From positions 1 to 64,000 of the forward strand of contig JANYJW010000049.1 in assembly GCA_025361705.1 (NCBI GenBank): 64,000 nucleotides of DNA, in the 5' to 3' direction. Positions 15,819 to 24,593 of the stretch are shown here, piece by piece. This stretch comes from Gemmatimonas sp. (GTDB taxonomy: Bacteria; Gemmatimonadota; Gemmatimonadetes; Gemmatimonadales; Gemmatimonadaceae). A program made the position numbers and the translations under genes. A model generated the notes under the pieces. That model was not told the origin of the DNA, searched no databases, and worked only from the letters and a program-made list of their open reading frames with translations. The stretch's first letter is position 1; each line of letters opens with the position of its first letter.

Positions 15819-17930
15819 GTGGACGCCTCGCTGCATCCGTTCTTTCACCCCACCGGCATCGCCGTCGTCGGCGCATCGGCCGACGCCGTGAAGCTCGGGC
15901 ATGGCGTCGCGCGCAACCTGCTGGCGTCGGGTTACGCGGGCGCGGTGCACTTGGTGAACCCGCGCGGCGGCACGTTGATGGGACGTTCGGCGTATTGTGA
16001 CCTCGCGAGCGTGCCCAACCCGGTGGACCTCGCCGTCATCGTGGTGCCGGCGGCCGCCGTGCCCGACGCGCTGCGCGCCTGCGGCGCGCGCGGCATTCAC
16101 GCCGCCATCATCGCGTCGGGCGGATTTCGCGAGGTGGGCGCCGACGGTGCGGCGCTCGAAGCCGAGTGCATACGGATCGCGCGCGACCTCGATGTGCGGC
16201 TCATCGGCCCCAACTGCATCGGCCTGCTCGATACGCACCTGCCGCTCGACACGACTTTTCTCGCACCGCCGCCGCCCACACCGGGCGACGTCGCGTTCAT
16301 CTCGCATTCGGGCGCCATCTGCGCCGCCGTCATCGACTGGGCCAGCGGCCAGGGTTTTGGCCTGTCGCGGCTGGTGAGCCTCGGCAACCAGGCCGACCTC
16401 TGCGAAACGGATGTGCTGGCCCCGGTGGCCGACGACGAGCACACGCGCGTGCTCACGCTGTACCTCGAGGGCGTGCGCGATGGGCGACGGTTCATCGAGC
16501 AGGCGGCCGCAGTCACGCGCCGCAAGCCGGTGGTCGCGCTCAAGGTCGGCCGGTTCCCTGCGGGCCAGCGCGCCGTGGCATCGCATACCGGCGCGCTGGC
16601 CGGTCAGGAGGCGGCGTACAACGCGGCGTTCCGTCGCGCGGGCGTGATTCGCGCCGACACCAACGAAGAGATGTTCGACTGGGCACGCGCGCTGGCTTGG
16701 TGCCCGCTGCCGGCACGCCGCGACATCGCGGTGCTCACCAACGCCGGCGGCCCGGGCGTGGTAGCCGCCGATGCCATCGAAGCGCTGGGTCTGCCGCTGG
16801 CGGCGCCCAACGAGGCGACGCTCGCCAGAATGCGGCGCGTGCTCCCGGCCGCGGCCAGCGTGCACAATCCCGTGGACATGCTCGCCTCGGCGGGGCCGAC
16901 GGAGTACGCCGAGTGCCTCAGCGCACTGCTCGACGACGACGCCGTGGGCGGCGTGATGGTCATCATGCCGCCACCGCCGACACATAGTGCGGAGTCCGTG
17001 TGCGCGGCGCTCGTGCCGGTCATCCGCGCATCGTCAAAGCCGGTGGTGGTGGCGCTGATGGGAGAGAACCTGATTCGCCGGGCAAGCGAGCTGCTGCGTG
17101 CCGAGCGCGTTCCTGACTATCGATTCCCCGAGCGTGCCGCGAGCGCGCTGGCCACGCTGGTGCGCCGCGCAGAGTTTCTTGCCACGGCAGCAGCGGAGCC
17201 GGTGACGTGTGACGACGTGCGTCCACACGAGGCGCGCGCGGTGCTCGATGCAGCCGCACCAGGTTTTCTCGCGCCGGACGACGTGGCGCGCGTGCTCGGC
17301 GCCTATGGCATCGACGTGCCGCGCATCGTGCTGGCACCGACGGCCGACGAAGCCGTGGCAGTGGCCGCCCGCTTCGGGGGGCCGGTGGCGCTCAAGGTCG
17401 CCTCGCCGGATATCCCGCATAAGTCGGACGTTGGCGGCGTCCTGCTCGGACTGGGCGATGCCGCAGCGGTGGCCGCGGGATTCGTCACGGTGCAGGCCAA
17501 CGCACGGCGCGCGCATTCCGCGGCGCGCCTCGACGGTGTGCACGTGCAACGCATGCTCCCCGAGGGGCAGGAGGTCATCGTCGGCGCCGTGCAGGACACG
17601 CAGTTCGGCGCGCTGGTGATGTTCGGCGCAGGCGGCACCGAAGTGGAGGGCGTGAAGGACGTGGCGTTTGCGCTCGCGCCATTGCCGCGCGTCGAGGCCG
17701 ACGCGATGATCGATGCCACGTGGGCTGGGCGCAAGCTGCGCGGCTTCCGCAACCTGCCGCCCGCCGACCGCAGCGCGGCCACGGAGGTGCTGCTGCGCCT
17801 CGGCCAGCTCGTCGCCGACCATCCGGACATCGCCGAAGTGGAAATCAACCCGCTGCGCGTGCGCCCCGATGGCGAGGGCGTGGTGGCGGTGGATGTGCGG
17901 CTCCGGGTGGCGCCGCGAGACGCCCGCTAG
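15819..17930 (+). CDS. Acetate/acyl-CoA ligase (ADP-forming), fused alpha-beta
   Basis: The product is a 703-residue protein of the NDP-forming acyl-CoA synthetase superfamily. The order is CoA-binding Rossmann domain (1-130, GIAVVGASADAVKLG), succinyl-CoA-ligase-like domains with the phospho-histidine region VASHTGALAGQ (about 250), and a C-terminal ATP-grasp domain (about 490-700, GGPVALKVASPDIPHKSDVGGV). It interconverts acyl-CoA plus ADP and Pi with the free acid plus ATP. No GNAT domain is attached, so it is not a Pat-type protein acetyltransferase. GTG 15819 is supported by GGAGAG about ten bases upstream. The 3' end overlaps the convergent TonB receptor gene by four bases. Confidence 0.88.
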   Translation: MDASLHPFFHPTGIAVVGASADAVKLGHGVARNLLASGYAGAVHLVNPRGGTLMGRSAYCDLASVPNPVDLAVIVVPAAAVPDALRACGARGIHAAIIASGGFREVGADGAALEAECIRIARDLDVRLIGPNCIGLLDTHLPLDTTFLAPPPPTPGDVAFISHSGAICAAVIDWASGQGFGLSRLVSLGNQADLCETDVLAPVADDEHTRVLTLYLEGVRDGRRFIEQAAAVTRRKPVVALKVGRFPAGQRAVASHTGALAGQEAAYNAAFRRAGVIRADTNEEMFDWARALAWCPLPARRDIAVLTNAGGPGVVAADAIEALGLPLAAPNEATLARMRRVLPAAASVHNPVDMLASAGPTEYAECLSALLDDDAVGGVMVIMPPPPTHSAESVCAALVPVIRASSKPVVVALMGENLIRRASELLRAERVPDYRFPERAASALATLVRRAEFLATAAAEPVTCDDVRPHEARAVLDAAAPGFLAPDDVARVLGAYGIDVPRIVLAPTADEAVAVAARFGGPVALKVASPDIPHKSDVGGVLLGLGDAAAVAAGFVTVQANARRAHSAARLDGVHVQRMLPEGQEVIVGAVQDTQFGALVMFGAGGTEVEGVKDVAFALAPLPRVEADAMIDATWAGRKLRGFRNLPPADRSAATEVLLRLGQLVADHPDIAEVEINPLRVRPDGEGVVAVDVRLRVAPRDAR

Positions 17931-20428
17931 AATCGCGAGAGCCGCAGCCCGGTGGTGATGGTGCGGCCAGGCACGATGGTGGCGTTGTCGGGCTCGCCGC
18001 GCTGGAAGTCCAGCAGGTTCTCTCCGGTGACGATGAGCGTCAGGCCGCGGCTGAACGCGCGCGACACCGTCGCACGCACGCGCGTGTTCCCCGCGTAGGA
18101 ACGCCAGTAGCCGCGCAGATCGAGGCCGTACAGCGGCACGGTCGCGCGATCAAAGCCTACGTACGCCGCAGCGAGTGACAGCCGGTCGTACTCCACCCAG
18201 TCGTACGCCCGCGCCACGCCCGCCTGCGCGTTCCAGCGCGTTCCGCTCCACGCCACCGACGCGCTCGCGGTGCGCGCCGGGACGCCAAGCATCCGGTCAC
18301 CCGGTCGCAGGTCGCCCGTGTAGCCTGACGCCAGTGCGCGCACGCGGCTGTCGACCGTGGTGTACGCCAGCGTGCCGCTCATGCGCCCGCGTCGCACCGT
18401 GGTCTGCAGTTCCCACCCGTGGTTATCGAGCGACCCCACGTTCTGGTATTGCAGCGCGAGGCCGGCGCCGGTTTGCGTCGCCGCTGCCGACGTGCTGTCG
18501 CGAATGACGACCTGCTGGATGAGCCCCGTCGCGCGCTGATCGAATCGCGTGACCTGCAGCGTCACCGCGCGGCCCAGCATGAGGTCCAGGCCGCCCTCGA
18601 TGCCGGACTGTTCCTCGGGCGCAAGGTTGCGCACCACCGCCTGCGACCCGAACCCTCCCAGCATCGTCTCGCGCGCTGCCGTGCGCGGAGCGCGGATGCC
18701 GCGCCCGAAGGCGCTGCGCAGCTTCAGCGTCACGCCGCCCAACTCGCGCACATACGCGGCGCCGACCATCGGCAGCAGGTTGGCGTGCGCCGTCGTCACG
18801 TAGCCCGTGTTCCGCTCGAGCCTCAGCCCAGCCGACAGATACCACGTGTTGCGCAACGCGAGGTCTGCCTGCGTAGTGAGTCCGAGGTCGCTGAACCAGT
18901 CCACACTGGTCACCGGCATCGCGCGTGCCATGCCTCCTCCGGGCCCCATGTCGGGCCCGTGCATCCGCGCACCGCGTCCCAGTTGAATCGACGGCGTCTC
19001 CTGGCGCATGGCCGTGTGCTCGGCGGCCAGCGTGAACGACGCCGCCAGTCGGTCAGGCGAGCCAACGCGCGCCACACTGCTCGCGCGCAGCGTGGTGCGG
19101 TCGGCCGCACCGCGCGCCGCGCGCAGCGCCGAGTCGGCACTCGACAGGAACGGCGTGAAGTCGTTGGCGACATTCGACAGCGAATAGCCGTCGACGCCCA
19201 CCACGAGCGCATGCGTCCACCGCTCGCTGGGCGCGTACGTGACCGTGCCCCCCACCGTGTATTGCTGCAGCGACTGCCCGTTGGTGGTGACGCTGCCGGC
19301 GGCCACCGCGCGGTCGCTCGCCGCCAGCGTCTCGGCGAGCAGCGGGTTCACGTTCGTTCCCACCGCACCCGACACAAAGCGTGCCGTGCCCGTGACAATG
19401 GTGTGCGCGCCGACGATCCGGCCGCCTGCACTGGCCTGCACACTGTGGCTCGATGCGCCGGCGTAGTACGCGCCCATCGATGTCACGCCGAGCCCCAGGT
19501 CGGCTGTGCGCAGGCCGGATCCGAGGCCCACCGAAATCCGGTGATCCTGCGAGAGCACTGCGGACGGCGCGTAGCTGGTCGACGCATACCCTGCGCTGGC
19601 GCGAATACGCGCACGCGGCGCTCCCGCATCAACGCCATCGTGCCGCGTGACGATGTTGAGCACACCGCTGATGGCGTCGGCGCCGTACAGGGCGGCGCCC
19701 TGCGGCCCGCGGATGACCTCAATGCGCTGCACGCTCTCGGCATCGAACTGCGTCACGAGCAGCGGGTTGGCCACGGCAATGCCATCGATGTACATCTTGG
19801 GATAGCTGGCGCCCAGCGAACTCGCCCCGCGAATGCTGCCGTAGCGCGCCACGAGGCTCGCGGGTGACTGCTCCCACGCCCAGATGCCGGGCACCGCGCC
19901 ATCGAGCGCCGTGGCGATGTCGTATACGGCGGCACGGCTCGCCTCGCGGCCGTCAATGATGGCCAAGGCCACCGGGAGCGATCGCTGCGTGCCGCCCGTC
20001 GCGGTACCCGTCACCACCACCCGGTCGAGTTCGGCGGTGCCAACAGCCAGCGCGGGAATCGCACGCTGAGCGTCGAGCCGGACCTCGCGCACCGGCGTGA
20101 GTACCACCTGATTGCCCGACGACGCCACCGCCGTCACCGCGACATCCCGGAGCAGCACCGCGAGCACGGTGCCGAGCGTGGCGGAATCGAACGTGGCGCG
20201 CACGGCCCGATCGAGCGGCAGCAATTCGGCGCTGTAGGAAATGCGCACGCGCGCCAACGCCATCACCCGGTCGAGGGCATCGCGCAGCGACACATCGTGG
20301 AACTGCACACTCACGCGCCGGTCCAGCGGCGCAGCCTGCGCCGTCGCGCTTCGGGAAACAGCAAGCGACAGCAGGACGCCCAGCACCCACAGCGCGCGCA
20401 ACGCCGGCGCGGCCAGCCTCCGCCTCAT
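17927..20428 (-). CDS. TonB-dependent outer-membrane receptor with STN domain
   Basis: The product has 833 residues. A signal peptide (WVLGVLLSLAVSRSATAQA) is followed by an STN secretin/TonB short domain (about 37-88), a plug (LDRVVVTGTATG; VARYGSIRGASSLG; IEVIRGPQGAALYGADAISGVLNIVT) and a beta-barrel ending in LRLSRF. STN domains in receptors signal through the plug to an anti-sigma factor, matching the FecR gene just upstream, whose stop overlaps this ATG (ATGA). The carboxypeptidase-like domain typical of SusC is absent. The substrate is unknown; siderophores and other metal chelates are the usual cargo of FecR-linked receptors. ATG 20428 is chosen for that coupling. Confidence 0.88.
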   Translation of the reverse strand: MRRRLAAPALRALWVLGVLLSLAVSRSATAQAAPLDRRVSVQFHDVSLRDALDRVMALARVRISYSAELLPLDRAVRATFDSATLGTVLAVLLRDVAVTAVASSGNQVVLTPVREVRLDAQRAIPALAVGTAELDRVVVTGTATGGTQRSLPVALAIIDGREASRAAVYDIATALDGAVPGIWAWEQSPASLVARYGSIRGASSLGASYPKMYIDGIAVANPLLVTQFDAESVQRIEVIRGPQGAALYGADAISGVLNIVTRHDGVDAGAPRARIRASAGYASTSYAPSAVLSQDHRISVGLGSGLRTADLGLGVTSMGAYYAGASSHSVQASAGGRIVGAHTIVTGTARFVSGAVGTNVNPLLAETLAASDRAVAAGSVTTNGQSLQQYTVGGTVTYAPSERWTHALVVGVDGYSLSNVANDFTPFLSSADSALRAARGAADRTTLRASSVARVGSPDRLAASFTLAAEHTAMRQETPSIQLGRGARMHGPDMGPGGGMARAMPVTSVDWFSDLGLTTQADLALRNTWYLSAGLRLERNTGYVTTAHANLLPMVGAAYVRELGGVTLKLRSAFGRGIRAPRTAARETMLGGFGSQAVVRNLAPEEQSGIEGGLDLMLGRAVTLQVTRFDQRATGLIQQVVIRDSTSAAATQTGAGLALQYQNVGSLDNHGWELQTTVRRGRMSGTLAYTTVDSRVRALASGYTGDLRPGDRMLGVPARTASASVAWSGTRWNAQAGVARAYDWVEYDRLSLAAAYVGFDRATVPLYGLDLRGYWRSYAGNTRVRATVSRAFSRGLTLIVTGENLLDFQRGEPDNATIVPGRTITTGLRLSRF

Positions 20429-21474
20429 TTGTGCGGACGGACGGTCAGTGATGCCGGACGCAGGGACGCGGTGTCCCCCAGCAACTCGTAGGTGGCGCCC
20501 AGCGCGAGCGCGATGACGTCGAGCACCTGCCGCCGCGTCTCGCGCTGGAACGTGGCCGTGAGGTGACGGGCGGCCAGCGTCGAGTCGGCAACAACGAGCT
20601 CCACCCCGTACCACCGGCGCAGGTCGGTGCGCACACGCGCCAGCGGCGTCTCGCGGAAGACCAGCTGCCCGCGCGCAAATGCCACATCGTCATCGCTCGC
20701 GCCGGCACGCCGCACCGTCAGCGATCCCGACGCGGCCATCGCCGCCAGGTCACCCGCCGCGAGATCGACGCTCATTGCGCCATCCACCCGCAGGCGGACC
20801 GCGCCTTCGCGCACCGCCACCTCCACGCCGTCCGCCCCATCACCGCGCACGCTGAAGGCTGTGCCGATGTCCGAGACCACCGCGCGACCCGTGCGCACCG
20901 CAAAGGGATGTGCCGCATCGTGCGTCACCCGAAAGAACGCGGTGCCGCGCAGTTGCACCTCGCGGCGCCCCTCGGCGTAGGCGGCCGGCACGGTCAGCTC
21001 GCTCGACGGGCCAAGCACCACGCGCGTCCCGTCGGCCAGGCGCGTGCTGTCGACCTGCCCGGTTGCCGTGGCGAGCACGCGCAACGCGCTTCCCTCGGCG
21101 CCACGACGCGTCCGCGCAACACCCGCCGCGACCACAAGGACGGCGGCCGCGGCAAAGGCCCAGCGCACCGCCGGGCGGCGCGTGGAACGCACGGCGGGAC
21201 GCAGCGGTACCATGGGCGTCTCATGGTTGTGCATGACGCGGTGCACCCGGGCAAGCGCCGCGTCGACATCGACCGGCGGATGCGCGCCCATGGGTGGCTG
21301 CGCCGACACCGTCGCCAACGCTTCGAACGCGCGCGCGTCTTCCGGATGGGCGGACAGCCACGCGACCGCCGCCGCGGACTCCTCGGCGGTGCATTCGCCG
21401 GCGAGGTGCCGGGCGAGGGCATCCCAGTCGGGGGTGCCGACGGGACGATAGGCGGTGGGTTCGGATTCGCTCAT
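20425..21474 (-). CDS. FecR-type anti-sigma factor
   Basis: The product has 349 residues. The cytoplasmic N-terminal FecR helical domain (DWDALARHLAGECTAEESAAAVAWL...HPEDARAFEAL) is about 16-56. One membrane segment (about 104-120) follows. A periplasmic FecR domain (STRLADGTRVVLGPSSELTVP; VQLRGTAFFRVTHDAAHPFAVRTGRAVVSDIGTAFSV) and a C-terminal STN-like region end the protein. It would hold the ECF sigma factor until the receptor reports substrate. It is translationally coupled to the receptor gene and divergent from the sigma gene across 66 bp. Confidence 0.88.
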   Translation of the reverse strand: MSESEPTAYRPVGTPDWDALARHLAGECTAEESAAAVAWLSAHPEDARAFEALATVSAQPPMGAHPPVDVDAALARVHRVMHNHETPMVPLRPAVRSTRRPAVRWAFAAAAVLVVAAGVARTRRGAEGSALRVLATATGQVDSTRLADGTRVVLGPSSELTVPAAYAEGRREVQLRGTAFFRVTHDAAHPFAVRTGRAVVSDIGTAFSVRGDGADGVEVAVREGAVRLRVDGAMSVDLAAGDLAAMAASGSLTVRRAGASDDDVAFARGQLVFRETPLARVRTDLRRWYGVELVVADSTLAARHLTATFQRETRRQVLDVIALALGATYELLGDTASLRPASLTVRPHK

Positions 21475-21540
21475 GACATCAAGGGGACACGCAAACCGCA
21501 GGATACCCTATTCTCCCCGTGGTCTCAATAGAATTAACCC
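21475..21540. promoter_or_regulatory. Divergent control region between fecR-like and ECF sigma genes
   Basis: This 66-bp gap separates two divergent starts. It contains GGATACCCTAT (21501-21511), which reads ATAGGGTATCC towards the fecR gene about 26 bases before its ATG. A near copy, ATAGGGTACC, occurs at 22116-22125 upstream of the lipoprotein gene. The shared box is a candidate binding site or promoter element for the encoded sigma factor. This is inference from two instances only. Confidence 0.4.
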
Positions 21541-22080
21541 ATGGACGACCGTGAACTCCTCCAGCGCATTCGGCAGGGCGACGAGCAGGCGTTTGACGCG
21601 CTGTTCCGCCGGTACTATGCCGCGCTGGTCGGCTTCACCGAGTCGTTGCTGCGCAGCCGCGCGATGGCCGAGGACATCGTGCAGGACGTCCTGCTCGAGG
21701 TATGGCGGCGCCGAGAGGCGCTGGAGCTCGACCTCTCGTGGCGTTCCTACCTGTTTCGCGCCGCGCGCAACCGGGCACTCAACGACCTGCGGCACGCCCG
21801 CGTGGCGCAGCACGCCGAGCCGTATGTGCGAGGGCCCGAATCGGTGGAGCCCTCGTCGCCGGCCGAACTCGACGCGCGCGAACTCGACCGCGAGTTCCGC
21901 CGGGTGCTCGCGGCACTGCCCGAGCCCGTGCGCGAAGTGTTCCAGATGAGTCGGCGCGACGGACTCAAATACGGCGAGATCGCCAGCACACTTGGCATCT
22001 CGGTGAAGACCGTCGAGGCGCGCATGGGCCGCGCCCTCAAGGAGCTGCGGGAGCAGCTCGCGGACTGGCTGCCGCGCTGA
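21541..22080 (+). CDS. ECF RNA polymerase sigma factor (FecI-like)
   Basis: This is a 179-residue sigma factor. Region 2 is ALFRRYYAALVGFTESLLRSRAMAEDIVQDVLLEVW (about 20-57) with core-binding DIVQDVLLEVW. Region 4 is LDREFRRVLAALPEPVREVFQMSRRDGLKYGEIASTLGISVKTVEARMGRALKELR (about 117-171), with HTH GEIASTLGISVKTVEARM. Together with the divergent FecR-receptor pair it forms a cell-surface signalling system. Sigma, anti-sigma and receptor genes of this type usually run in one direction, so the divergent layout is a small oddity. Confidence 0.92.
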   Translation: MDDRELLQRIRQGDEQAFDALFRRYYAALVGFTESLLRSRAMAEDIVQDVLLEVWRRREALELDLSWRSYLFRAARNRALNDLRHARVAQHAEPYVRGPESVEPSSPAELDARELDREFRRVLAALPEPVREVFQMSRRDGLKYGEIASTLGISVKTVEARMGRALKELREQLADWLPR

Positions 22081-22214
22081 CCGTGACCGGGAAACGCGAT
22101 GCGCCAACACCCCGCATAGGGTACCGCTGGCCTCGCGTGTCTCTTGCACATGACGCCGGCAGATGGCCGAGTGGTTCGGCCAGCCCGTCCCGGCATTATT
22201 CGGAGATCACCGTC

Positions 22215-23192
22215 ATGCAGATGCGCACCAACTTGTTCGTTCTTGCCGGCGTCGCGATGGTTGCGGCCGCGTGCGGGGACCCGATGTCGGCCAATGATCG
22301 CGCGTTGCTGTCGCGGACCGATCTCGCGGCGGCATTCAGCACGGTGCCCGTGGCGTACACGGCTGGACAGACGACGTACAACTCGAGCGGCGAAGGCGCC
22401 GGCCCGATGTTCCCCGGCGCTCCGGCGTTTGGCCTTGGCCCCGGAGAGCACGGACCGATGGGCGGCATGGGTGGCATGGGCGGCATGGATATGGGTGGCG
22501 GCATGGGCCCGATGATGGGCGGTGGACTCGGCGACGACTTCACTGGCGGCAAGGGACTGGGCCCCGAGTTCGGGCACGGGCGGCACGGCGATCCCCTCGT
22601 GGCGCAGAGTACATGCACGTACGACGCCGCCAGCAAGCGCGCCACGTGCACGCCGGTCACCGACCATGGGATCTCCATCACGCGTTCGGTGGCGTGGTCG
22701 GATGCGAGCGGCGCCGCGCAGGCCGCGTTTGACAGCGTGACGACGAACACCATCAACACCGTCGTGACCGCAAGCGGCACCATGACGCGGCGCGACAGCG
22801 CGACGTCCACCATCAGCAACGCCAGCGACCGCACGGTGAGCGGACTCGCCAAGGGAAGCACCAAGCACACCGTCAATGGCACGGCGAGCGGGCGCGAAGT
22901 GACGACGGGCACGGACAAGACGGGCGCCTTCACGGCCACGCGTATTGCGGCCGACACGGTGCGCGGCATCATAGTGCCGGTGGCCGACACCGGGCGCACG
23001 TACCCGTCGGCGGGCACCGCGATCCGCGTGATGAACGTGACCGTGGTTCGCGGCAGCAGCACCACGGCGTCGTCGCGACGCGAAGTCATCACCTACGACG
23101 GCACGGCGACGGCCAAGATGGTCATCACGCAGGACGGCACGAGCAAGACGTGCACCCTGCCGCTGCCCATGGGACGCCCGACCTGTTCGTAG
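22215..23192 (+). CDS. Putative lipoprotein with Met/Gly-rich segment
   Basis: The product has 325 residues. The N-terminus MQMRTNLFVLAGVAMVAAAC is a lipoprotein signal with Cys at 20. Residues 78-105 are almost only Met, Gly, Asp and Pro (GPMGGMGGMGGMDMGGGMG), a composition that could bind Cu(I) or act as a flexible linker. The rest is Ser/Thr-rich and strand-like, with one probable disulfide pair (STCTYDAASKRATCTP). No family is recognised. GGAG at 22202-22205 supports ATG 22215. A box like that upstream of fecR lies at 22116-22125, hinting at control by the adjacent sigma factor. Confidence 0.75.
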   Translation: MQMRTNLFVLAGVAMVAAACGDPMSANDRALLSRTDLAAAFSTVPVAYTAGQTTYNSSGEGAGPMFPGAPAFGLGPGEHGPMGGMGGMGGMDMGGGMGPMMGGGLGDDFTGGKGLGPEFGHGRHGDPLVAQSTCTYDAASKRATCTPVTDHGISITRSVAWSDASGAAQAAFDSVTTNTINTVVTASGTMTRRDSATSTISNASDRTVSGLAKGSTKHTVNGTASGREVTTGTDKTGAFTATRIAADTVRGIIVPVADTGRTYPSAGTAIRVMNVTVVRGSSTTASSRREVITYDGTATAKMVITQDGTSKTCTLPLPMGRPTCS

Positions 23193-23243
23193 GAACGCAC
23201 GGGAGGGATGCTCGCCAAGGACGCACGACAGAGTGACTGGATG

Positions 23244-23287
23244 GACAGGCTGCACGCCCCTTGAGGCGGGCAGCCTGTCTCCTTTTT
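23244..23287 (+). terminator. Rho-independent terminator of the lipoprotein gene
   Basis: GACAGGCTGC (23244-23253) pairs with GCAGCCTGTC (23270-23279), followed by TCCTTTTT. It lies about 50 bases after the lipoprotein stop. Confidence 0.85.
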
Positions 23288-23345
23288 CGGGGACGTGTGC
23301 CACCCGTTAGGTTTCCCGCGTCCCGTCACCCTGAACTTGCCGACC

Positions 23346-23630
23346 ATGGCCACCAAGCTGAAGCGCGGATACACCGACCCCGCCACCCAGGAATGGGTGC
23401 CGGCCACCGAAGTCATCCGCGAAATCGAGGGCATGGTCGTGCGCATCACCGTGCACGGCATCTTTCTCAAGGAGAAGGGACGCCGACTCGAAGTCGGGCC
23501 CTTCGACTACGAAACGCTCTATCGCGACGCGGTGCAGCGCGAAAAAGGCCTCGCGCCCATCAAGCCGCGCACGGGGCGCTCGACGACCACCGTGTCACGC
23601 GGGCTGCTGGCGACGGAACGCGGCAAGTAG
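23346..23630 (+). CDS. Small protein of unknown function
   Basis: The product has 94 residues (MATKLKRGYTDPATQEWVPA...). It has no signal peptide or membrane segment. The segment VIREIEGMVVRITVHGIFLKEKGRRLEVGPFDYETLYRDAVQR looks like a small alpha/beta fold followed by a basic tail (IKPRTGRSTTTVSRGLLATERGK). Codon use matches its neighbours and the frame is compact, so it is probably real. I do not recognise the family. It converges on the minus-strand gene ending at 23646, with 15 bp between them. Confidence 0.65.
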   Translation: MATKLKRGYTDPATQEWVPATEVIREIEGMVVRITVHGIFLKEKGRRLEVGPFDYETLYRDAVQREKGLAPIKPRTGRSTTTVSRGLLATERGK

Positions 23631-23645
23631 TCCGCAGGGAGCCCC

Positions 23646-24347
23646 TCAGAGCGCGCTGTAGATGCGCTGCGGCGGGTGGCTCACGAGGGATTCGACTGTC
23701 AGCGCGTTGCGCGCGTAGACGCCGGCGTAGAGGCGCGCCGACAGCACGCCCTCGCCGCCGGCCCCGTATTCGTAGTGAAAGCCAGCGACTTCGCCGACCC
23801 GCAGCTGCATCGCCAGAGACTCGATGCGATAGAACGCGGCGCCGGGATCGCTCGGCGAACTCGCAGCGAGTGCGTCCGCAGGACGACGCGACGACCGAGC
23901 CCGGTGCTGGACGTCACGCCGGAAGGGGCCGGGGCGCGCGAAGGCGGCGAGCAGTTGGCGCCAGATGGACGCAAAGGTGGGGTCGATGAAGTTGGACCAA
24001 ATGGCGATCTGCACGCGGGCCAACTGCGCGGCAGGCATCGCCTTGCGGATGGCATCGACCTCGTGCCAGCGCGCCATCGTCGTCGCACTCACGTCGTCGG
24101 CGAGGGATGGCGGCGGCGCACCATCCACTGAAGCGGCGCTGGCGAAGTAGCCCATCATCTCCGATTCGAGCAGCACCAGCACGCGCTGGTGCCGATCCAG
24201 GAGTCCGGCGATGACCGGCGCAAGCCACGCCGCGTCGACCGCGCCACGCGCGGCCGGCAGGCGGATGAAGGCACGGCCGATTGGCAGCAGTTTCAGGTGC
24301 GCCTCGAGGGGCGAGGCGACGGCGAGCGACCTTGGCGACGGCGACAT
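23646..24347 (-). CDS. Protein of unknown function
   Basis: From ATG 24347 the product has 233 residues. The central part (LPIGRAFIRLPAARGAVDAAWLAPVIAGLLDRHQRVLVLLESEMMGYFASA) looks like a globular alpha/beta domain, and a second half carries HEVDAIRKAMPAAQLARVQIAIWSNFIDPTF and HYEYGAGGEGVLSARLYAG. There is no signal peptide. I recognise no family or catalytic motif. The start is uncertain: the frame stays open upstream to 24737, but that stretch overlaps the divergent promoter region and reads as non-coding. The gene is divergent from the helical-repeat gene at 24594 and may share its control region. Confidence 0.5.
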   Translation of the reverse strand: MSPSPRSLAVASPLEAHLKLLPIGRAFIRLPAARGAVDAAWLAPVIAGLLDRHQRVLVLLESEMMGYFASAASVDGAPPPSLADDVSATTMARWHEVDAIRKAMPAAQLARVQIAIWSNFIDPTFASIWRQLLAAFARPGPFRRDVQHRARSSRRPADALAASSPSDPGAAFYRIESLAMQLRVGEVAGFHYEYGAGGEGVLSARLYAGVYARNALTVESLVSHPPQRIYSAL

Positions 24348-24450
24348 CGAGATGATGGCAGGGGACGACGCGCGGCGTGCGACGGGAGGAGCCCCGGCTC
24401 GCACGCGAACTCCCTCGGAAGATGGGGCCTGTCGCGGAGAAAAATCTATT

Positions 24451-24504
24451 ACGCCATGTAACGTTTTGCGGGTACCTTGCGGATTGCACTGGGTCGTTAC
24501 ATGG
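24451..24504. promoter_or_regulatory. Inverted pair of CCATGTAACG boxes
   Basis: CCATGTAACG (24454-24463) and its exact inverse CGTTACATGG (24495-24504) lie 41 bp apart centre to centre, close to four helical turns, in the region between the divergent genes at 24347 and 24594. The longer form ACGCCATGTAACGT (24451-24464) recurs at 25959-25972 over the start of the AraC-type regulator gene. This is a likely binding site for one regulator, plausibly that AraC-type protein. Confidence 0.55.
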
Positions 24505-24593
24505 TGTACGGTGCATTTGTGCGACCCAAGTCCCTGCCTCGACCCGGCCTTCGGAACGGCCGGCGCATCCTGACCACCTTCACACCGCCGGAC

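Noticed and set aside
14292-16985. Minus-strand open frame of about 897 codons opposite the maturase and acyl-CoA ligase genes
   Set aside because: It spans the antisense of two clear genes and has no domain or signal; a typical high-GC shadow.
22160-22187. Segment reading GGCAGATGGCCGAGTGGTTCGGCC, like the 5' part of a tRNA-Ser or tRNA-Leu
   Set aside because: No anticodon arm, T arm or matching acceptor 3' strand follows; it lies in the leader of the lipoprotein gene. Resemblance to the D-arm region alone is not enough.
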